From Stomorhina lunata (lineage: Eukaryota; Arthropoda; Insecta; Diptera; Rhiniidae), in assembly GCA_933228675.1 (NCBI GenBank), contig OW121742.1, positions 109,142,493 through 109,206,492 of the forward strand: 64,000 nucleotides of DNA, in the 5' to 3' direction. Of the stretch, positions 1 through 14,600 are shown piece by piece (the stretch's first letter is position 1; each line of letters starts with the position of its first letter). A program made the translations under genes and the position numbers. The notes beneath the pieces are model-generated. The model saw only the letters and a program-made list of their open reading frames with translations, searched no databases and had not been told where the DNA came from.

Positions 1-3000
1 ACTAATACTAATACTAATACTAATACTAATACTAATACTAATACTAATACTAATACTAATACTAATACTAATACTAATACTAATACTAATACTAATACTA
101 ATACTAATACTAATACTAATACTAATACTAATACTAATACTAATACTAATACTAATACTAATACTAATACTAATACTAATACTAATACTAATACTAATAC
201 TAATACTAATACTAATACTAATACTAATACTAATACTAATACTAATACTAATACTAATACTAATACTAATACTAATACTAATACTAATACTAATACTAAT
301 ACTAATACTAATACTAATACTAATACTAATACTAATACTAATACTAATACTAATACTAATACTAATACTAATACTAATACTAATACTAATACTAATACTA
401 ATACTAATACTAATACTAATACTAATACTAATACTAATACTAATACTAATACTAATACTAATACTAATACTAATACTAATACTAATACTAATACTAATAC
501 TAATACTAATACTAATACTAATACTAATACTAATACTAATACTAATACTAATACTAATACTAATACTAATACTAATACTAATACTAATACTAATACTAAT
601 ACTAATACTAATACTAATACTAATACTAATACTAATACTAATACTAATACTAATACTAATACTAATACTAATACTAATACTAATACTAATACTAATACTA
701 ATACTAATACTAATACTAATACTAATACTAATACTAATACTAATACTAATACTAATACTAATACTAATACTAATACTAATACTAATACTAATACTAATAC
801 TAATACTAATACTAATACTAATACTAATACTAATACTAATACTAATACTAATACTAATACTAATACTAATACTAATACTAATACTAATACTAATACTAAT
901 ACTAATACTAATACTAATACTAATACTAATACTAATACTAATACTAATACTAATACTAATACTAATACTAATACTAATACTAATACTAATACTAATACTA
1001 ATACTAATACTAATACTAATACTAATACTAATACTAATACTAATACTAATACTAATACTAATACTAATACTAATACTAATACTAATACTAATACTAATAC
1101 TAATACTAATACTAATACTAATACTAATACTAATACTAATACTAATACTAATACTAATACTAATACTAATACTAATACTAATACTAATACTAATACTAAT
1201 ACTAATACTAATACTAATACTAATACTAATACTAATACTAATACTAATACTAATACTAATACTAATACTAATACTAATACTAATACTAATACTAATACTA
1301 ATACTAATACTAATACTAATACTAATACTAATACTAATACTAATACTAATACTAATACTAATACTAATACTAATACTAATACTAATACTAATACTAATAC
1401 TAATACTAATACTAATACTAATACTAATACTAATACTAATACTAATACTAATACTAATACTAATACTAATACTAATACTAATACTAATACTAATACTAAT
1501 ACTAATACTAATACTAATACTAATACTAATACTAATACTAATACTAATACTAATACTAATACTAATACTAATACTAATACTAATACTAATACTAATACTA
1601 ATACTAATACTAATACTAATACTAATACTAATACTAATACTAATACTAATACTAATACTAATACTAATACTAATACTAATACTAATACTAATACTAATAC
1701 TAATACTAATACTAATACTAATACTAATACTAATACTAATACTAATACTAATACTAATACTAATACTAATACTAATACTAATACTAATACTAATACTAAT
1801 ACTAATACTAATACTAATACTAATACTAATACTAATACTAATACTAATACTAATACTAATACTAATACTAATACTAATACTAATACTAATACTAATACTA
1901 ATACTAATACTAATACTAATACTAATACTAATACTAATACTAATACTAATACTAATACTAATACTAATACTAATACTAATACTAATACTAATACTAATAC
2001 TAATACTAATACTAATACTAATACTAATACTAATACTAATACTAATACTAATACTAATACTAATACTAATACTAATACTAATACTAATACTAATACTAAT
2101 ACTAATACTAATACTAATACTAATACTAATACTAATACTAATACTAATACTAATACTAATACTAATACTAATACTAATACTAATACTAATACTAATACTA
2201 ATACTAATACTAATACTAATACTAATACTAATACTAATACTAATACTAATACTAATACTAATACTAATACTAATACTAATACTAATACTAATACTAATAC
2301 TAATACTAATACTAATACTAATACTAATACTAATACTAATACTAATACTAATACTAATACTAATACTAATACTAATACTAATACTAATACTAATACTAAT
2401 ACTAATACTAATACTAATACTAATACTAATACTAATACTAATACTAATACTAATACTAATACTAATACTAATACTAATACTAATACTAATACTAATACTA
2501 ATACTAATACTAATACTAATACTAATACTAATACTAATACTAATACTAATACTAATACTAATACTAATACTAATACTAATACTAATACTAATACTAATAC
2601 TAATACTAATACTAATACTAATACTAATACTAATACTAATACTAATACTAATACTAATACTAATACTAATACTAATACTAATACTAATACTAATACTAAT
2701 ACTAATACTAATACTAATACTAATACTAATACTAATACTAATACTAATACTAATACTAATACTAATACTAATACTAATACTAATACTAATACTAATACTA
2801 ATACTAATACTAATACTAATACTAATACTAATACTAATACTAATACTAATACTAATACTAATACTAATACTAATACTAATACTAATACTAATACTAATAC
2901 TAATACTAATACTAATACTAATACTAATACTAATACTAATACTAATACTAATACTAATACTAATACTAATACTAATACTAATACTAATACTAATACTAAT

Positions 3001-5424
3001 ACTAATACTAATACTAATACTAATACTAATACTAATACTAATACTAATACTAATACTAATACTAATACTAATACTAATACTAATACTAATACTAATACTA
3101 ATACTAATACTAATACTAATACTAATACTAATACTAATACTAATACTAATACTAATACTAATACTAATACTAATACTAATACTAATACTAATACTAATAC
3201 TAATACTAATACTAATACTAATACTAATACTAATACTAATACTAATACTAATACTAATACTAATACTAATACTAATACTAATACTAATACTAATACTAAT
3301 ACTAATACTAATACTAATACTAATACTAATACTAATACTAATACTAATACTAATACTAATACTAATACTAATACTAATACTAATACTAATACTAATACTA
3401 ATACTAATACTAATACTAATACTAATACTAATACTAATACTAATACTAATACTAATACTAATACTAATACTAATACTAATACTAATACTAATACTAATAC
3501 TAATACTAATACTAATACTAATACTAATACTAATACTAATACTAATACTAATACTAATACTAATACTAATACTAATACTAATACTAATACTAATACTAAT
3601 ACTAATACTAATACTAATACTAATACTAATACTAATACTAATACTAATACTAATACTAATACTAATACTAATACTAATACTAATACTAATACTAATACTA
3701 ATACTAATACTAATACTAATACTAATACTAATACTAATACTAATACTAATACTAATACTAATACTAATACTAATACTAATACTAATACTAATACTAATAC
3801 TAATACTAATACTAATACTAATACTAATACTAATACTAATACTAATACTAATACTAATACTAATACTAATACTAATACTAATACTAATACTAATACTAAT
3901 ACTAATACTAATACTAATACTAATACTAATACTAATACTAATACTAATACTAATACTAATACTAATACTAATACTAATACTAATACTAATACTAATACTA
4001 ATACTAATACTAATACTAATACTAATACTAATACTAATACTAATACTAATACTAATACTAATACTAATACTAATACTAATACTAATACTAATACTAATAC
4101 TAATACTAATACTAATACTAATACTAATACTAATACTAATACTAATACTAATACTAATACTAATACTAATACTAATACTAATACTAATACTAATACTAAT
4201 ACTAATACTAATACTAATACTAATACTAATACTAATACTAATACTAATACTAATACTAATACTAATACTAATACTAATACTAATACTAATACTAATACTA
4301 ATACTAATACTAATACTAATACTAATACTAATACTAATACTAATACTAATACTAATACTAATACTAATACTAATACTAATACTAATACTAATACTAATAC
4401 TAATACTAATACTAATACTAATACTAATACTAATACTAATACTAATACTAATACTAATACTAATACTAATACTAATACTAATACTAATACTAATACTAAT
4501 ACTAATACTAATACTAATACTAATACTAATACTAATACTAATACTAATACTAATACTAATACTAATACTAATACTAATACTAATACTAATACTAATACTA
4601 ATACTAATACTAATACTAATACTAATACTAATACTAATACTAATACTAATACTAATACTAATACTAATACTAATACTAATACTAATACTAATACTAATAC
4701 TAATACTAATACTAATACTAATACTAATACTAATACTAATACTAATACTAATACTAATACTAATACTAATACTAATACTAATACTAATACTAATACTAAT
4801 ACTAATACTAATACTAATACTAATACTAATACTAATACTAATACTAATACTAATACTAATACTAATACTAATACTAATACTAATACTAATACTAATACTA
4901 ATACTAATACTAATACTAATACTAATACTAATACTAATACTAATACTAATACTAATACTAATACTAATACTAATACTAATACTAATACTAATACTAATAC
5001 TAATACTAATACTAATACTAATACTAATACTAATACTAATACTAATACTAATACTAATACTAATACTAATACTAATACTAATACTAATACTAATACTAAT
5101 ACTAATACTAATACTAATACTAATACTAATACTAATACTAATACTAATACTAATACTAATACTAATACTAATACTAATACTAATACTAATACTAATACTA
5201 ATACTAATACTAATACTAATACTAATACTAATACTAATACTAATACTAATACTAATACTAATACTAATACTAATACTAATACTAATACTAATACTAATAC
5301 TAATACTAATACTAATACTAATACTAATACTAATACTAATACTAATACTAATACTAATACTAATACTAATACTAATACTAATACTAATACTAATACTAAT
5401 ACTAATACTAATACTAATACTAAT
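1..5424. repeat. Perfect (ACTAAT)n hexamer satellite, 904 units
   Basis: Seen directly: the hexamer ACTAAT is repeated from the first base to 5424 with no substitution or indel, 904 units, and then breaks into unique sequence. It begins at the window edge, so the true array is longer. Each unit contains TACTAAT, or ATTAGTA on the other strand. It is not the TTAGG-type insect telomere repeat. Perfect homogeneity implies very recent expansion or consensus polishing of long reads; the sequence alone cannot separate these. Confidence 0.98.
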
Positions 5425-6900
5425 CATTTCTTCCTTTATTCTCATAGATATTTTTTAATGATTTCAAATGATGCCACAATTTCAATATTTCCTCTTATGC
5501 CATAAAAACTGTATTCAAAGGAGCCCAAATTGAAACCCAATTGACAATCAAATATTTATTTGGCTTTAAATGTCAGACACGCAATGACTTAACAAAAATT
5601 ATAAAATTTGTATTTTTATTACTCGTATTTGTATTGAAAATTTATTTATGGTTCGTTCGGTTTAAGTGTTTATAAATCGAATATTATGGCATTTAATATG
5701 CGGCTCATTCAATCCATAAGTCCATGATTATTTAATGGCATCAGCATCAGATTCTGCAGCAGCAGCAGAAAAATATTAAATGAAAAATTGAAAACCATTT
5801 AAATGTTTGATTTTTTAATTGCATTTTCTATAATTCAGATTCCTATGGAAGTGTCGTCGTTATAACGAAATTTTTAAATGTTGGAAAAAGATTTCAATTT
5901 TAACATCACATTTGAGTTGTCATTTGCAAACAGAACAAAAGGTGCCACAGCAGCAGCAACACTCCTTTTCTATAAACACCAACCACCGACAGCAAATGGC
6001 AATAGCAACAGCAACATTTGACATTTTGCTAAAGATAATCTGAAAACACGATTATTGTTATTGTTATTATTATTGTAATTTCATTTTTTTGTTGTCTTTA
6101 ATTTATTGCATTTTTATTTGCAGATTTATTTTCTGTTTAATTTAAAACATAATTAATTTAACAAGTTATTCAAAAAAATATAAATAAATAGAATTTAATA
6201 TTAAAATTAACATTTTTAACATTAAAGGTTAGAATGTTTTAGTTGTGGAATTTCAAAAAATTTATCAATTTGAAATAAGTTGGCAACGCAAAATTTTTGA
6301 AAAATATGACTCCGTCTAGTATTAGAAAATAAGCTACAACAATTAAAATTTTCTTAATTTTAGTTGGCAACGCAGTATCCATAAAAGTGTATGTTGCAAC
6401 GCAATTTCGAAAATTCTTATAATCTGTATCAGGTTAGAGTCTGGTAATCATATTTACATAAACTATGAAGGCCATTTCGCTAACATCGAAGGGTGATGTA
6501 GGGGATGTTGGATACCAAGCAACGATTCTGATTGGTATTAACTTGGTAAGCCGAGACTTATATAACCATTCATCTCAACTGTAGACATCGAGCTCCTCAT
6601 TGTATTAGCCGGGGAACTTCGTTAACACCCTTTATGTAGAGCTAACATGTGCCTCGAGTTTTCCCGTAAGAACTATATAAATATGAATAAGGACTTCGAT
6701 CTAAGTTTAATGAGAAGAGAAGTGCTTTCAGAATTGTTGTGGGATTTAATAAAGTCGATCCGAAAACTGATAAGAGTATCAAGTGGCTGGAGGAATGTCA
6801 CCAGATTATAGTTCATTTAGAATATGTTAGCGATTGATATGTTTTGCTAACTCGCCTGCTCTTTATGTTCTGGTATGTTCCTCTGACCCGGCACCCTTAT
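5425..6900. other. AT-rich non-coding DNA with opa-like tracts
   Basis: No convincing coding exon. Short CAG/CAA runs lie near 5755-5770 and 5948-6020. A short phrase with GGCAACGCA or GCAACGCAA recurs near 6280, 6364 and 6391, probably a tiny decayed repeat. Nothing else recognised. Confidence 0.6.
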
Positions 6901-7290
6901 ATGGAAAACTGAAATGCTAAGACATTTGCTGACCAATCTTGAACTGCACTATCATCAATCTAGAACTACTGAGTCATTTGCCGACGGATCTCGAACTGGT
7001 GTATTATATTGGTCATGTCGAACTGCTAAGAAATCTAGAACTTGGTAATCCGGAACTGCTATATCATATTATTCTGCTGAATAATTTAAAACTACTGAGT
7101 CATTTGCTGGCCAATCTCTAACTGCTGTATCATCTGCTGAGTAATTTAGAACTGCTTATCTGGAAATGCTAAATCATCTTGTTCTGCTGAGTAATCTTGA
7201 ACTGCTGAGTCATTTGCTAAGCGATCTCTTACTGCTGTGACATCTTGGTGATATTCTCGAACTGCTAAAATGAGCGGAGAAGTGCTTTCA
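6900..7290. repeat. Degenerate short tandem repeat (GAACTGCT / CATTTGCTG phrases)
   Basis: Phrases such as GAACTGCTGAGTCATTTGCT and CGAACTGCTGTATCAT alternate about every 30-40 bases. A 60-codon open frame at 6939-7121 translates to a Leu/His-rich peptide, but this only reflects the repeat and is not taken as a gene. Confidence 0.6.
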
Positions 7291-7479
7291 GAATTTTTGA
7301 GGGGTTTTGATAAAGTCGATCCAAAATTTACTAAACAGAGAGAGGAAACAATCTCACAAATGAACGAGAGATAATCGTATCTCCTTTTTCTGATGCACTT
7401 GAGAGTTTGGGTAGTCTCATTATCACGAAACATTGCAAAGAGCTTCCAAAAACATAAGGACAGTTTTTGGAAGCATGTG

Positions 7480-10120
7480 ATCTAGGTAAGACGAGTGTTG
7501 CAATTGTAGGCGAGAGTAACTTGATATAAGTGAGTGTATTTCAAGGAGTTAAGTATATCGTCCTTTTCTAATGCACTAAGGATCGTAAGAATCTCATAAT
7601 GACAATGACATACAAACGAGGTTGTGTGTAAGAGCTTCTAAAGCTTGGAGAGCATCTGGACGAGTTATGAATCTCACCTTGTTCTTAAGCATTTGGGAGC
7701 ATAGGGAATCTAGAATTAAGGTCTAGTTAACACTAATGCTGTATCTATAGAATAACCTGATGAAAGTGTCTGGCGAGTATCCGAAAGATATTAGTGTCTC
7801 GTCCTAAAGAATATCGGGAAGAGATAAGTGGAAATGTGGAAATCTCATAATCACAAAACCCAGCAAGAGGAATCTCGAAATGAAGGTCTTATTAACACAA
7901 GATTAATTAGACGAGAGTAACTTGACGAAAGTGCCTAAAGAGTATCCGAAAAAAATTACTGTCCCGTAATTTTCTAATGGACTTAGGAGTGTGGGAATCT
8001 CATAATCACAAAGCCAAGCAAATAGCTTTGTTAGGCAAAGTTTCTGAAGCCTGGAGAACATCTGGAAGATACAATTGTTCTATGTAACACTAATTTTATA
8101 TCTATAGATAAGAGTAGCTTGATACAAGTGCCTGGAAAGCATCTGAAATTGATTATGCCCTTGAAAGTTTGGGAGTCTCATAATTGGAAGACACAAGTGT
8201 CAGATCCTGTTCTAATGCATTAGAAATCTCCAAGTAAAGTAATAGGTAACTCTAAAGTTGTATCTGTAGATGAGATTAGCTTGATGTGCCTTAAGAATAT
8301 CCGGAAGAGATTAATGCTTGTAACCAAAACCAAGCAAGACCGAGGAACAGCATCTGGAGCTTCTGAAGCTTGGGAGTATCTGGAAGAGTCATATATCTTG
8401 CCCTGTTTTGAAGAATTTTGGAATCTGTAGATGAGAGTAGCTTGAAACAAGTGCCTGGCATCCGGAATTGATTAGTGTCTCATCCGTTTCTGATGCACTT
8501 GGGAGTTTGGGAATATCATAATCAAGGAGGTAGAGTTTCTGAAGCCTGTAGGGCATCTTGAAGACACAAGTGCCTCACCCTGTTTCAATGAGTGAGAAAT
8601 CTCCAAATAATGTCCTAGGTAATCGTAATGTGGTATCTGTAGATAAGATAGATTCAGGTGCCTTAAGAATATTCGGAAGAGATAAATATCTCGTCCTATA
8701 AAATTTGCGGAAGAGATTAGTATCTAGTCCTTTTCTAATGCACTTGGGAGCATCTGAATCATAACCGAATCCAAACAAAGGGCTTTTCGAAGGAAGCGCA
8801 TCTGGAGCTTCTGAAGCTGGAATAATCATATATCTCACCCTATTTTGAAGAATTTTGGAGCATACGGAATCTATAGATAAGAGTAGCTTGAAACAAGTGC
8901 CTGGCATCCAAAATAGATTAGTGTCTCATCCTTTTTGGATGCACTTGGGAGTTTGGGAATCTCATAACCAGAAAGGCTGAAGCCTGTAGTGCAAAGAGAA
9001 ACCACAAGTGACTTGATTCAAGTGCCTTAAAAGTTTCGGAAGAGATTAATGTCTCGTCCTATAAAATTTACAGTATCTAGTCTTTTTCTAATGAACTTGG
9101 AAGCATCTGAATCATGACCAAAACCAAGCAAAGGGCTTTTCGAAGGAAGCGCATCTGGAGCTTCTGAAGCTTGGAGAGCATCTGAAAGAGCTTGGAGAGC
9201 ATCTGAAAGAGCTTGGAGAGCATCTGAAAGAGTCATATATCTCATCTTATTTTGAAGAATTTTGGAGCATAGGGAATCTGTAGATGAGAGTAGCTTGATA
9301 CAAGTACCTGGAAAGCATCCGGAATTGATTAGAGTCTCATTCTTTTCTGATGTACTTGGGAGTTTGGGAATCTTATAATCAGAGAGGCAGAGCTTCTGAA
9401 GCCTGTAGTGCAAAGTGCCTCATCCTATTCTAATGCGTGAGAAACCACCAAATAATGTCCTAGGTAATCGTAAAGTTGTATCTGTAGTTGAGATCAAGTT
9501 CATACAAGTGCCTTAAGAATATTCGGAAGAGATTAATGGAAGCATCTGAAACCAAAACCAAGCAAAGGGCTTTTCGAAGAAAGCGCATCTGGAGCTTCTG
9601 AAGCTTGAAGAAAATCTGGAAGAATCATATATCTTACAATATTTTGAAGAATTTTGGAGCATAGGGAATCTGTAAATGAGAGTAGCTTGAAACAAGTGCC
9701 TGGCGTCTGGAATTGATTAGTGTATCATCTTTTTCTAATGCACTTGGGAGTTTGGGAATCTCAGTATCAGGCAGGTAGAGCTTCTGAAGTCTGTAGGACA
9801 TCTTGAAGACACAAGTTTCTCATCCTGTTTTAATGAGTGGGAAATCTCCAAATAATGCAATAAGTAACCCTAATGTTCTACCTGAAGATTAGATCAGCTT
9901 GATACAAGTGCCTGGAGGGCATTCGGAATTAATAAGTGTCTCATCCTTTTGTGATGCATTTGGGAGTTTGGGAATTTTTTCAAGCCTGTAGAGCATCTGG
10001 AAAGCACAAGTATCTCATCCTGTTCAAAAGCGTGAGAAATATTCGAATAATGTCTTAGGTAACCCTAATATTGGAAGAGATTAATACCTCGTCCTGTAAA
10101 ATTGGGCGAAGAGATAAGTA
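7480..10120. repeat. Decayed ~400-bp tandem repeat array
   Basis: A long phrase (GAGAGTAGCTTGAAACAAG, then TGCCTGGCATCCGGAATTG, then TTAGTGTCTCATCC) recurs near 8425, 8878, 9284 and 9676, with worse copies near 7916, 8107 and 9894. Spacings are about 450, 406, 392 and then shorter. Between anchors the same blocks follow in the same order (GCACTTGGGAGTTTGGGAATC, TTCTGAAGCCTGTAG, and CATCTGGAGCTTCTGAAGC). A 21-bp subrepeat (AGCTTGGAGAGCATCTGAAAG) is tripled at about 9170-9230. Short open frames on the minus strand carry no recognisable domain. Confidence 0.75.
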
Positions 10121-11600
10121 TGTAGTCCTTTTCTGATGCAGCATGTGAATCATAACCAAAACCAGGCAAAGAGCATTTCGAAGGAAAAGCATCTGGACAT
10201 CTGATGGGGATCTCTTTATCTAAACAAAGAGCTTTGTGATGAAGATCTTTTCTCCAACGTGGATGAGAACTTAGCCGTGACGAATTTGAAGCCTTTTCGG
10301 TATCTGCAGATAAGTCTTCACCACTCGAAGGCAGCATCATTGACACTCCCAACGCAAAGAGGGGCCAATATAGTTGTTATCTACGAACCATAGATAAGAG
10401 GTGGTTCGGTTTGTAGAATGGCCCTTCTCAGTGTTTTCAGATAAATCTTCTAAGCCTGCATCAATGATACTCCTTCTGACTTAAGGAAGAGCCCGATAAA
10501 TTCCTTATCCAGGAACTTTGGATAAGTGAAGATTAAGTTTGTGGATTAAGGACTCCTGATTTTAAGCTGATTCTAAGTTCGTGACAAGGTAAACGCAGAT
10601 AATGTTTCCTTGAAAATAGCAGACTCAATATCTTTCTTCTTCCTTTTTTCAGAGAAGTCAAAAATTTGGGAATTTTGTAAACTTTAGCTTCAACTTCTTT
10701 CCTAAAATTTTTATGACATAACTGTGCGTAGCCCAATAAATGTACGAGTATGACATACAGCTGCATCGTTAGATCGTCTTTATTATTTTGTGGTTGTTCC
10801 AAAATTTCAGTTGCATTGCCAGCAATGGCAACAAATCCCAATAATTTAAGCAGCAGCAATAAAAAACAAAAAGAGTTGAAAACCACAAAATGATGATGAT
10901 TTGTACAAAATTTTGTTGACTATGTATTTGAAGCTGAACATTTTCCTCAAAAAGTTTTTTTTGTAGGTTATGTAACACTTTTTATTATAGTTTATGGTTG
11001 TTGTAGATGCTTGCAACAAATGTTGAAGACTTAGAGGAGTATAACACGACTTTTGAATGGTTGAAGAGGAGCTTAAGCCAAAAAAAAATATATAAAAAAG
11101 AGAAAATGAATTGTTTTTCTAAAGTTAGCAAAAATATTGTGTTTTTTTTAGTTTCAAATGTTGAATCAATGTTGCAAACCATCCTCACCATCATCATCCC
11201 AACCGAACATCCAACAATTTTGATGATCTCTATATCATCAATGCGATAAAAAATATGTTTTTTATTTCAAAGCTTTAAAGCTCATTTAGGTCATAGTAAA
11301 TTATTTAAAACTATTAAAAATATCTTGAAGTAACCAAAAATACAAAAATAAATGACATCTTTATATTTGTATTTCTATGAAAACAATAAATTCAATTTTC
11401 CATTCCCACGTTTTCATGAGGGAAAATCTTTGATGGAATATTGGAAATCTTCAAACGTGTGGTAATTATTTTTTGAGGGAAATCATTTTTAATGGGGATG
11501 TGAGCAGGAATGAACTTTAACCTTAAAGTAAATCAAATTTTAAAAGCAACATTGTAAGAACAGTGGGCAAAAACTACAAAAAAATCATTGAAAGTTTAAA
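10120..11600. other. Non-coding DNA, nothing recognised
   Basis: AT-rich sequence with no splice-supported exon, no transposase or RT signature and no clear tandem period. Short overlapping open frames on both strands at 10.5-11.25 kb have no recognisable domain. Confidence 0.5.
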
Positions 11601-14600
11601 TAATCCATTTAAACAAAATGTTTCAATTCCATTTTAATAGGAACGTTTAAAATTCTTTTGAAATTTTAGGCTTTTTTAGAACCATCATGACTTAATAGTC
11701 AAATTTGTAATATCTTTTTAACAAAATTTAGAAATTATAAAATGTTTCAGTTCCATTTTCATAGGAACGTTTATCAAAAATTATTAATTTTTAAAGTTAT
11801 TTTAATAAATGATAATTGCTATAAGATTCTTATAACAATTTCGGAACAATACCAAAATTTTCTTATGTTTCAATTCCATTTCCATAGGATCATTAATTTT
11901 TTCTGAAATTTCTTGATCTTTTTCAATCCCAAACAACATAATAGTCAATTTTGTAATATTTTTATACTAAAATTATCTAACTCAAAAATGTTTCAATTCC
12001 ATTTTTATAGAAACGTTTTCAAAATTTAATAATTTTTTTGAATTTACTTATTAAATCATAATCACTATTACATACTAATAACAATTTCAAAGAAATTCCA
12101 AAATTTTCTAATTTTTCAATTCCATTTTCATAGGAACGTTAACATTTTTTAAGGTTTTTTTTTTCACATATTTAGCGTTCAGAATAATGTAATAGTAAAT
12201 TTCAACATTTTTTATAAAAACTATAAAATTCCAAAATAGTTCAATTCCATTTTTATAGGAACGCTTTTAAAACAGATAAATTTTTAAAAGTTTTGTAGCC
12301 AAACCATAATAACTTTTAGATTCTTATAACAATTTGAAGAAAATTTGACCAATTTCACATGTTTTAATTCCACTTTGATATGAATATTCAGTTATTTTCA
12401 AAAATTTTTCTTTTTTTATATTATTTATTATTAATTTTTTGGAGTTTTGTTGATAAATTAAAATTATTATTGGATTCTAATAACAATTTTGGAGACAGTA
12501 AAAAATTTTCTAATGTTTTAGTTCCATTTTCTTAGGAACATTGAACATTTTTTAAATATTTTACCTATTTAACATTCAAAATAATATAATAGTTAAATTT
12601 GTCATGGTTTTATAACAAAAATATTAAATTCTAAAATGTTTCAATTCAATATTTATAGGAATGATTTAAAAAAAAACAAAATTTTAAGAGTTTTGTAACT
12701 AAATCATCATAACTATTAGATTCAAATAACAATTTCAAGAAAATTTTACTAATTTCCCATGTTCCAATTCCATTTTCATAGGAACATTCAGTTATTTTTA
12801 AACAATTTTTCTTATTTTTTTATCCTTATAAATAAATTATACACATTTTTATATATTTTATCAAAAATTTCAAATTTAAAAATGTTTCAATTCCATTCCC
12901 ATAGGAACGTTGACATTTTTTTAAATATTTTACCTATTAAATAACTAGAACATTGTTATTGACAATTTTTTAATGTATTTATACTAACACTTTCTAATTT
13001 CAATATGTTTCAGTTCCATTTTAATACGAACGTTTTGAAAAATTATCAGTTTTTAGATATTTTTTTAACAAATCATAATGATTTTTGAATTTTGACAACT
13101 ATTTCGAGAAAAAATTTTAAAATTTCCAATGTTTCAATTTCACTTTCATAGGAACGTTTAATAAATGTTATAATTTTTGTAAAAAATTTCATTCAGTTGA
13201 GCAAATAAATTATCGATTTCCAAAATTTTAAATAATAAATAAAAAAACCTCTAAAATTCATCAAGGTTTCACCTCCATTTTTAATAGGAACATTCGAAAA
13301 AGTTCTTATTTTTGAACATTTTGTCATTCTAACAAAGGTTAATAAATATTTTATTTCCCAAAGTTTTAGGAAAATTTAAAAGTTTTTTTAATGTTTTGTT
13401 TTCGAAATTCGAAAATTTTAAGGTTTGTTTACATTTCAATTCTAATTTTCATAGGAACATTGGAAAAACGATTTTTTTTTTACTTTATCATTTAAATGAT
13501 CTAAAAAATAATTTCTTTTAAAAATTTTAAGAAAATTGTTACATTTCTTAATGTTTCATTTCCTGTTCTTATAGGAACGTTTGAAAATTTTTCCTATTTT
13601 TTCACATTTGATTTTAAGAATATAAAAGATATTTTTTTTTTTATTAAAATTAAAATTTTGAAAATTTTTTTATATTTCATTTCCATTTTTCTTAGGAACG
13701 TTTTTAAAATCTTTATTTCTATGGCATTTCTTGAAAAAAAAAGTGACTTAAATTAAAATTTTACTCACATTTAATAGAATTTTCTATATTTTTATCTCTT
13801 AATATTTCATTTTCCATTTTCATACTTGAGGTTTTAAATGTTCCACATGCAAATTTCATAGGAACGTTTGAAAAATGTTCTTGTTTTTCAATAGATTGTT
13901 ATTTAAATAAGCTTAAAAATTATCTCTTTCAAATTTTTTTTTAAAAATTCTGGAATTTCTTAATGTTTCATTTCCATGAATATTTGGAAAAAGTTACTAT
14001 TTTTAAGAATTTTGTCTCTGAAACGGGCTAATAAATAAGTTTTTTTTCAAAATTTTTAGGAAATTTTAAATTTTCTATTTTTTTATTTCTAAATTTCGTA
14101 GGAACGTTTGAAAAATTTTGATAGTTTTAATATTTATTTATAGTTTTAATATTTATTTTATAGATAATAAAATATGTCGTTAAAAGATTTTAGGGAAATT
14201 TTAATCAATTTTAATGTTTCATTTCCACATTTTATAGGAATGTTTGAAAAAAGGTTTTATTTTTGAGAATTTTGTCTTTTGAAATGGGCTAATAAATATT
14301 TTTCTTCTAAAATTTTAAAGAAATTTAAAATTTTCTAATGTTTCATTTCTATGTTTTATAGAAACCTTTGAAAAATTTTCATATTTCTTTATATTTATTC
14401 AAACAAATTATCTAATAAAATATGCAAAATATACAAAAATATATTTATTATAAGATTTTAAGGAAATTTTAATTAATGGTAATGTTTCATTTCCACTTTT
14501 TATAGGAATGTTTGAAAACAGTTATAATTTTTTGAGTATTTGGTCATAGAAATGAGCCAATAAATATTTTTCTTTTAAAATTTTAAGGAAGTTTTAAATT

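Noticed and set aside
1..5424. (ACTAAT)n as a telomere
   Set aside because: Flies with telomerase loss use retroelements or complex satellites, the motif is not TTAGG-like, and nothing else telomeric is present. It is only a simple-sequence satellite at the edge of the window.
6939..7121. Leucine-rich small protein
   Set aside because: The Leu/His pattern comes from tandem GAACTGCT/CATTTGCTG repeats; no LRR consensus, start context or splice support.
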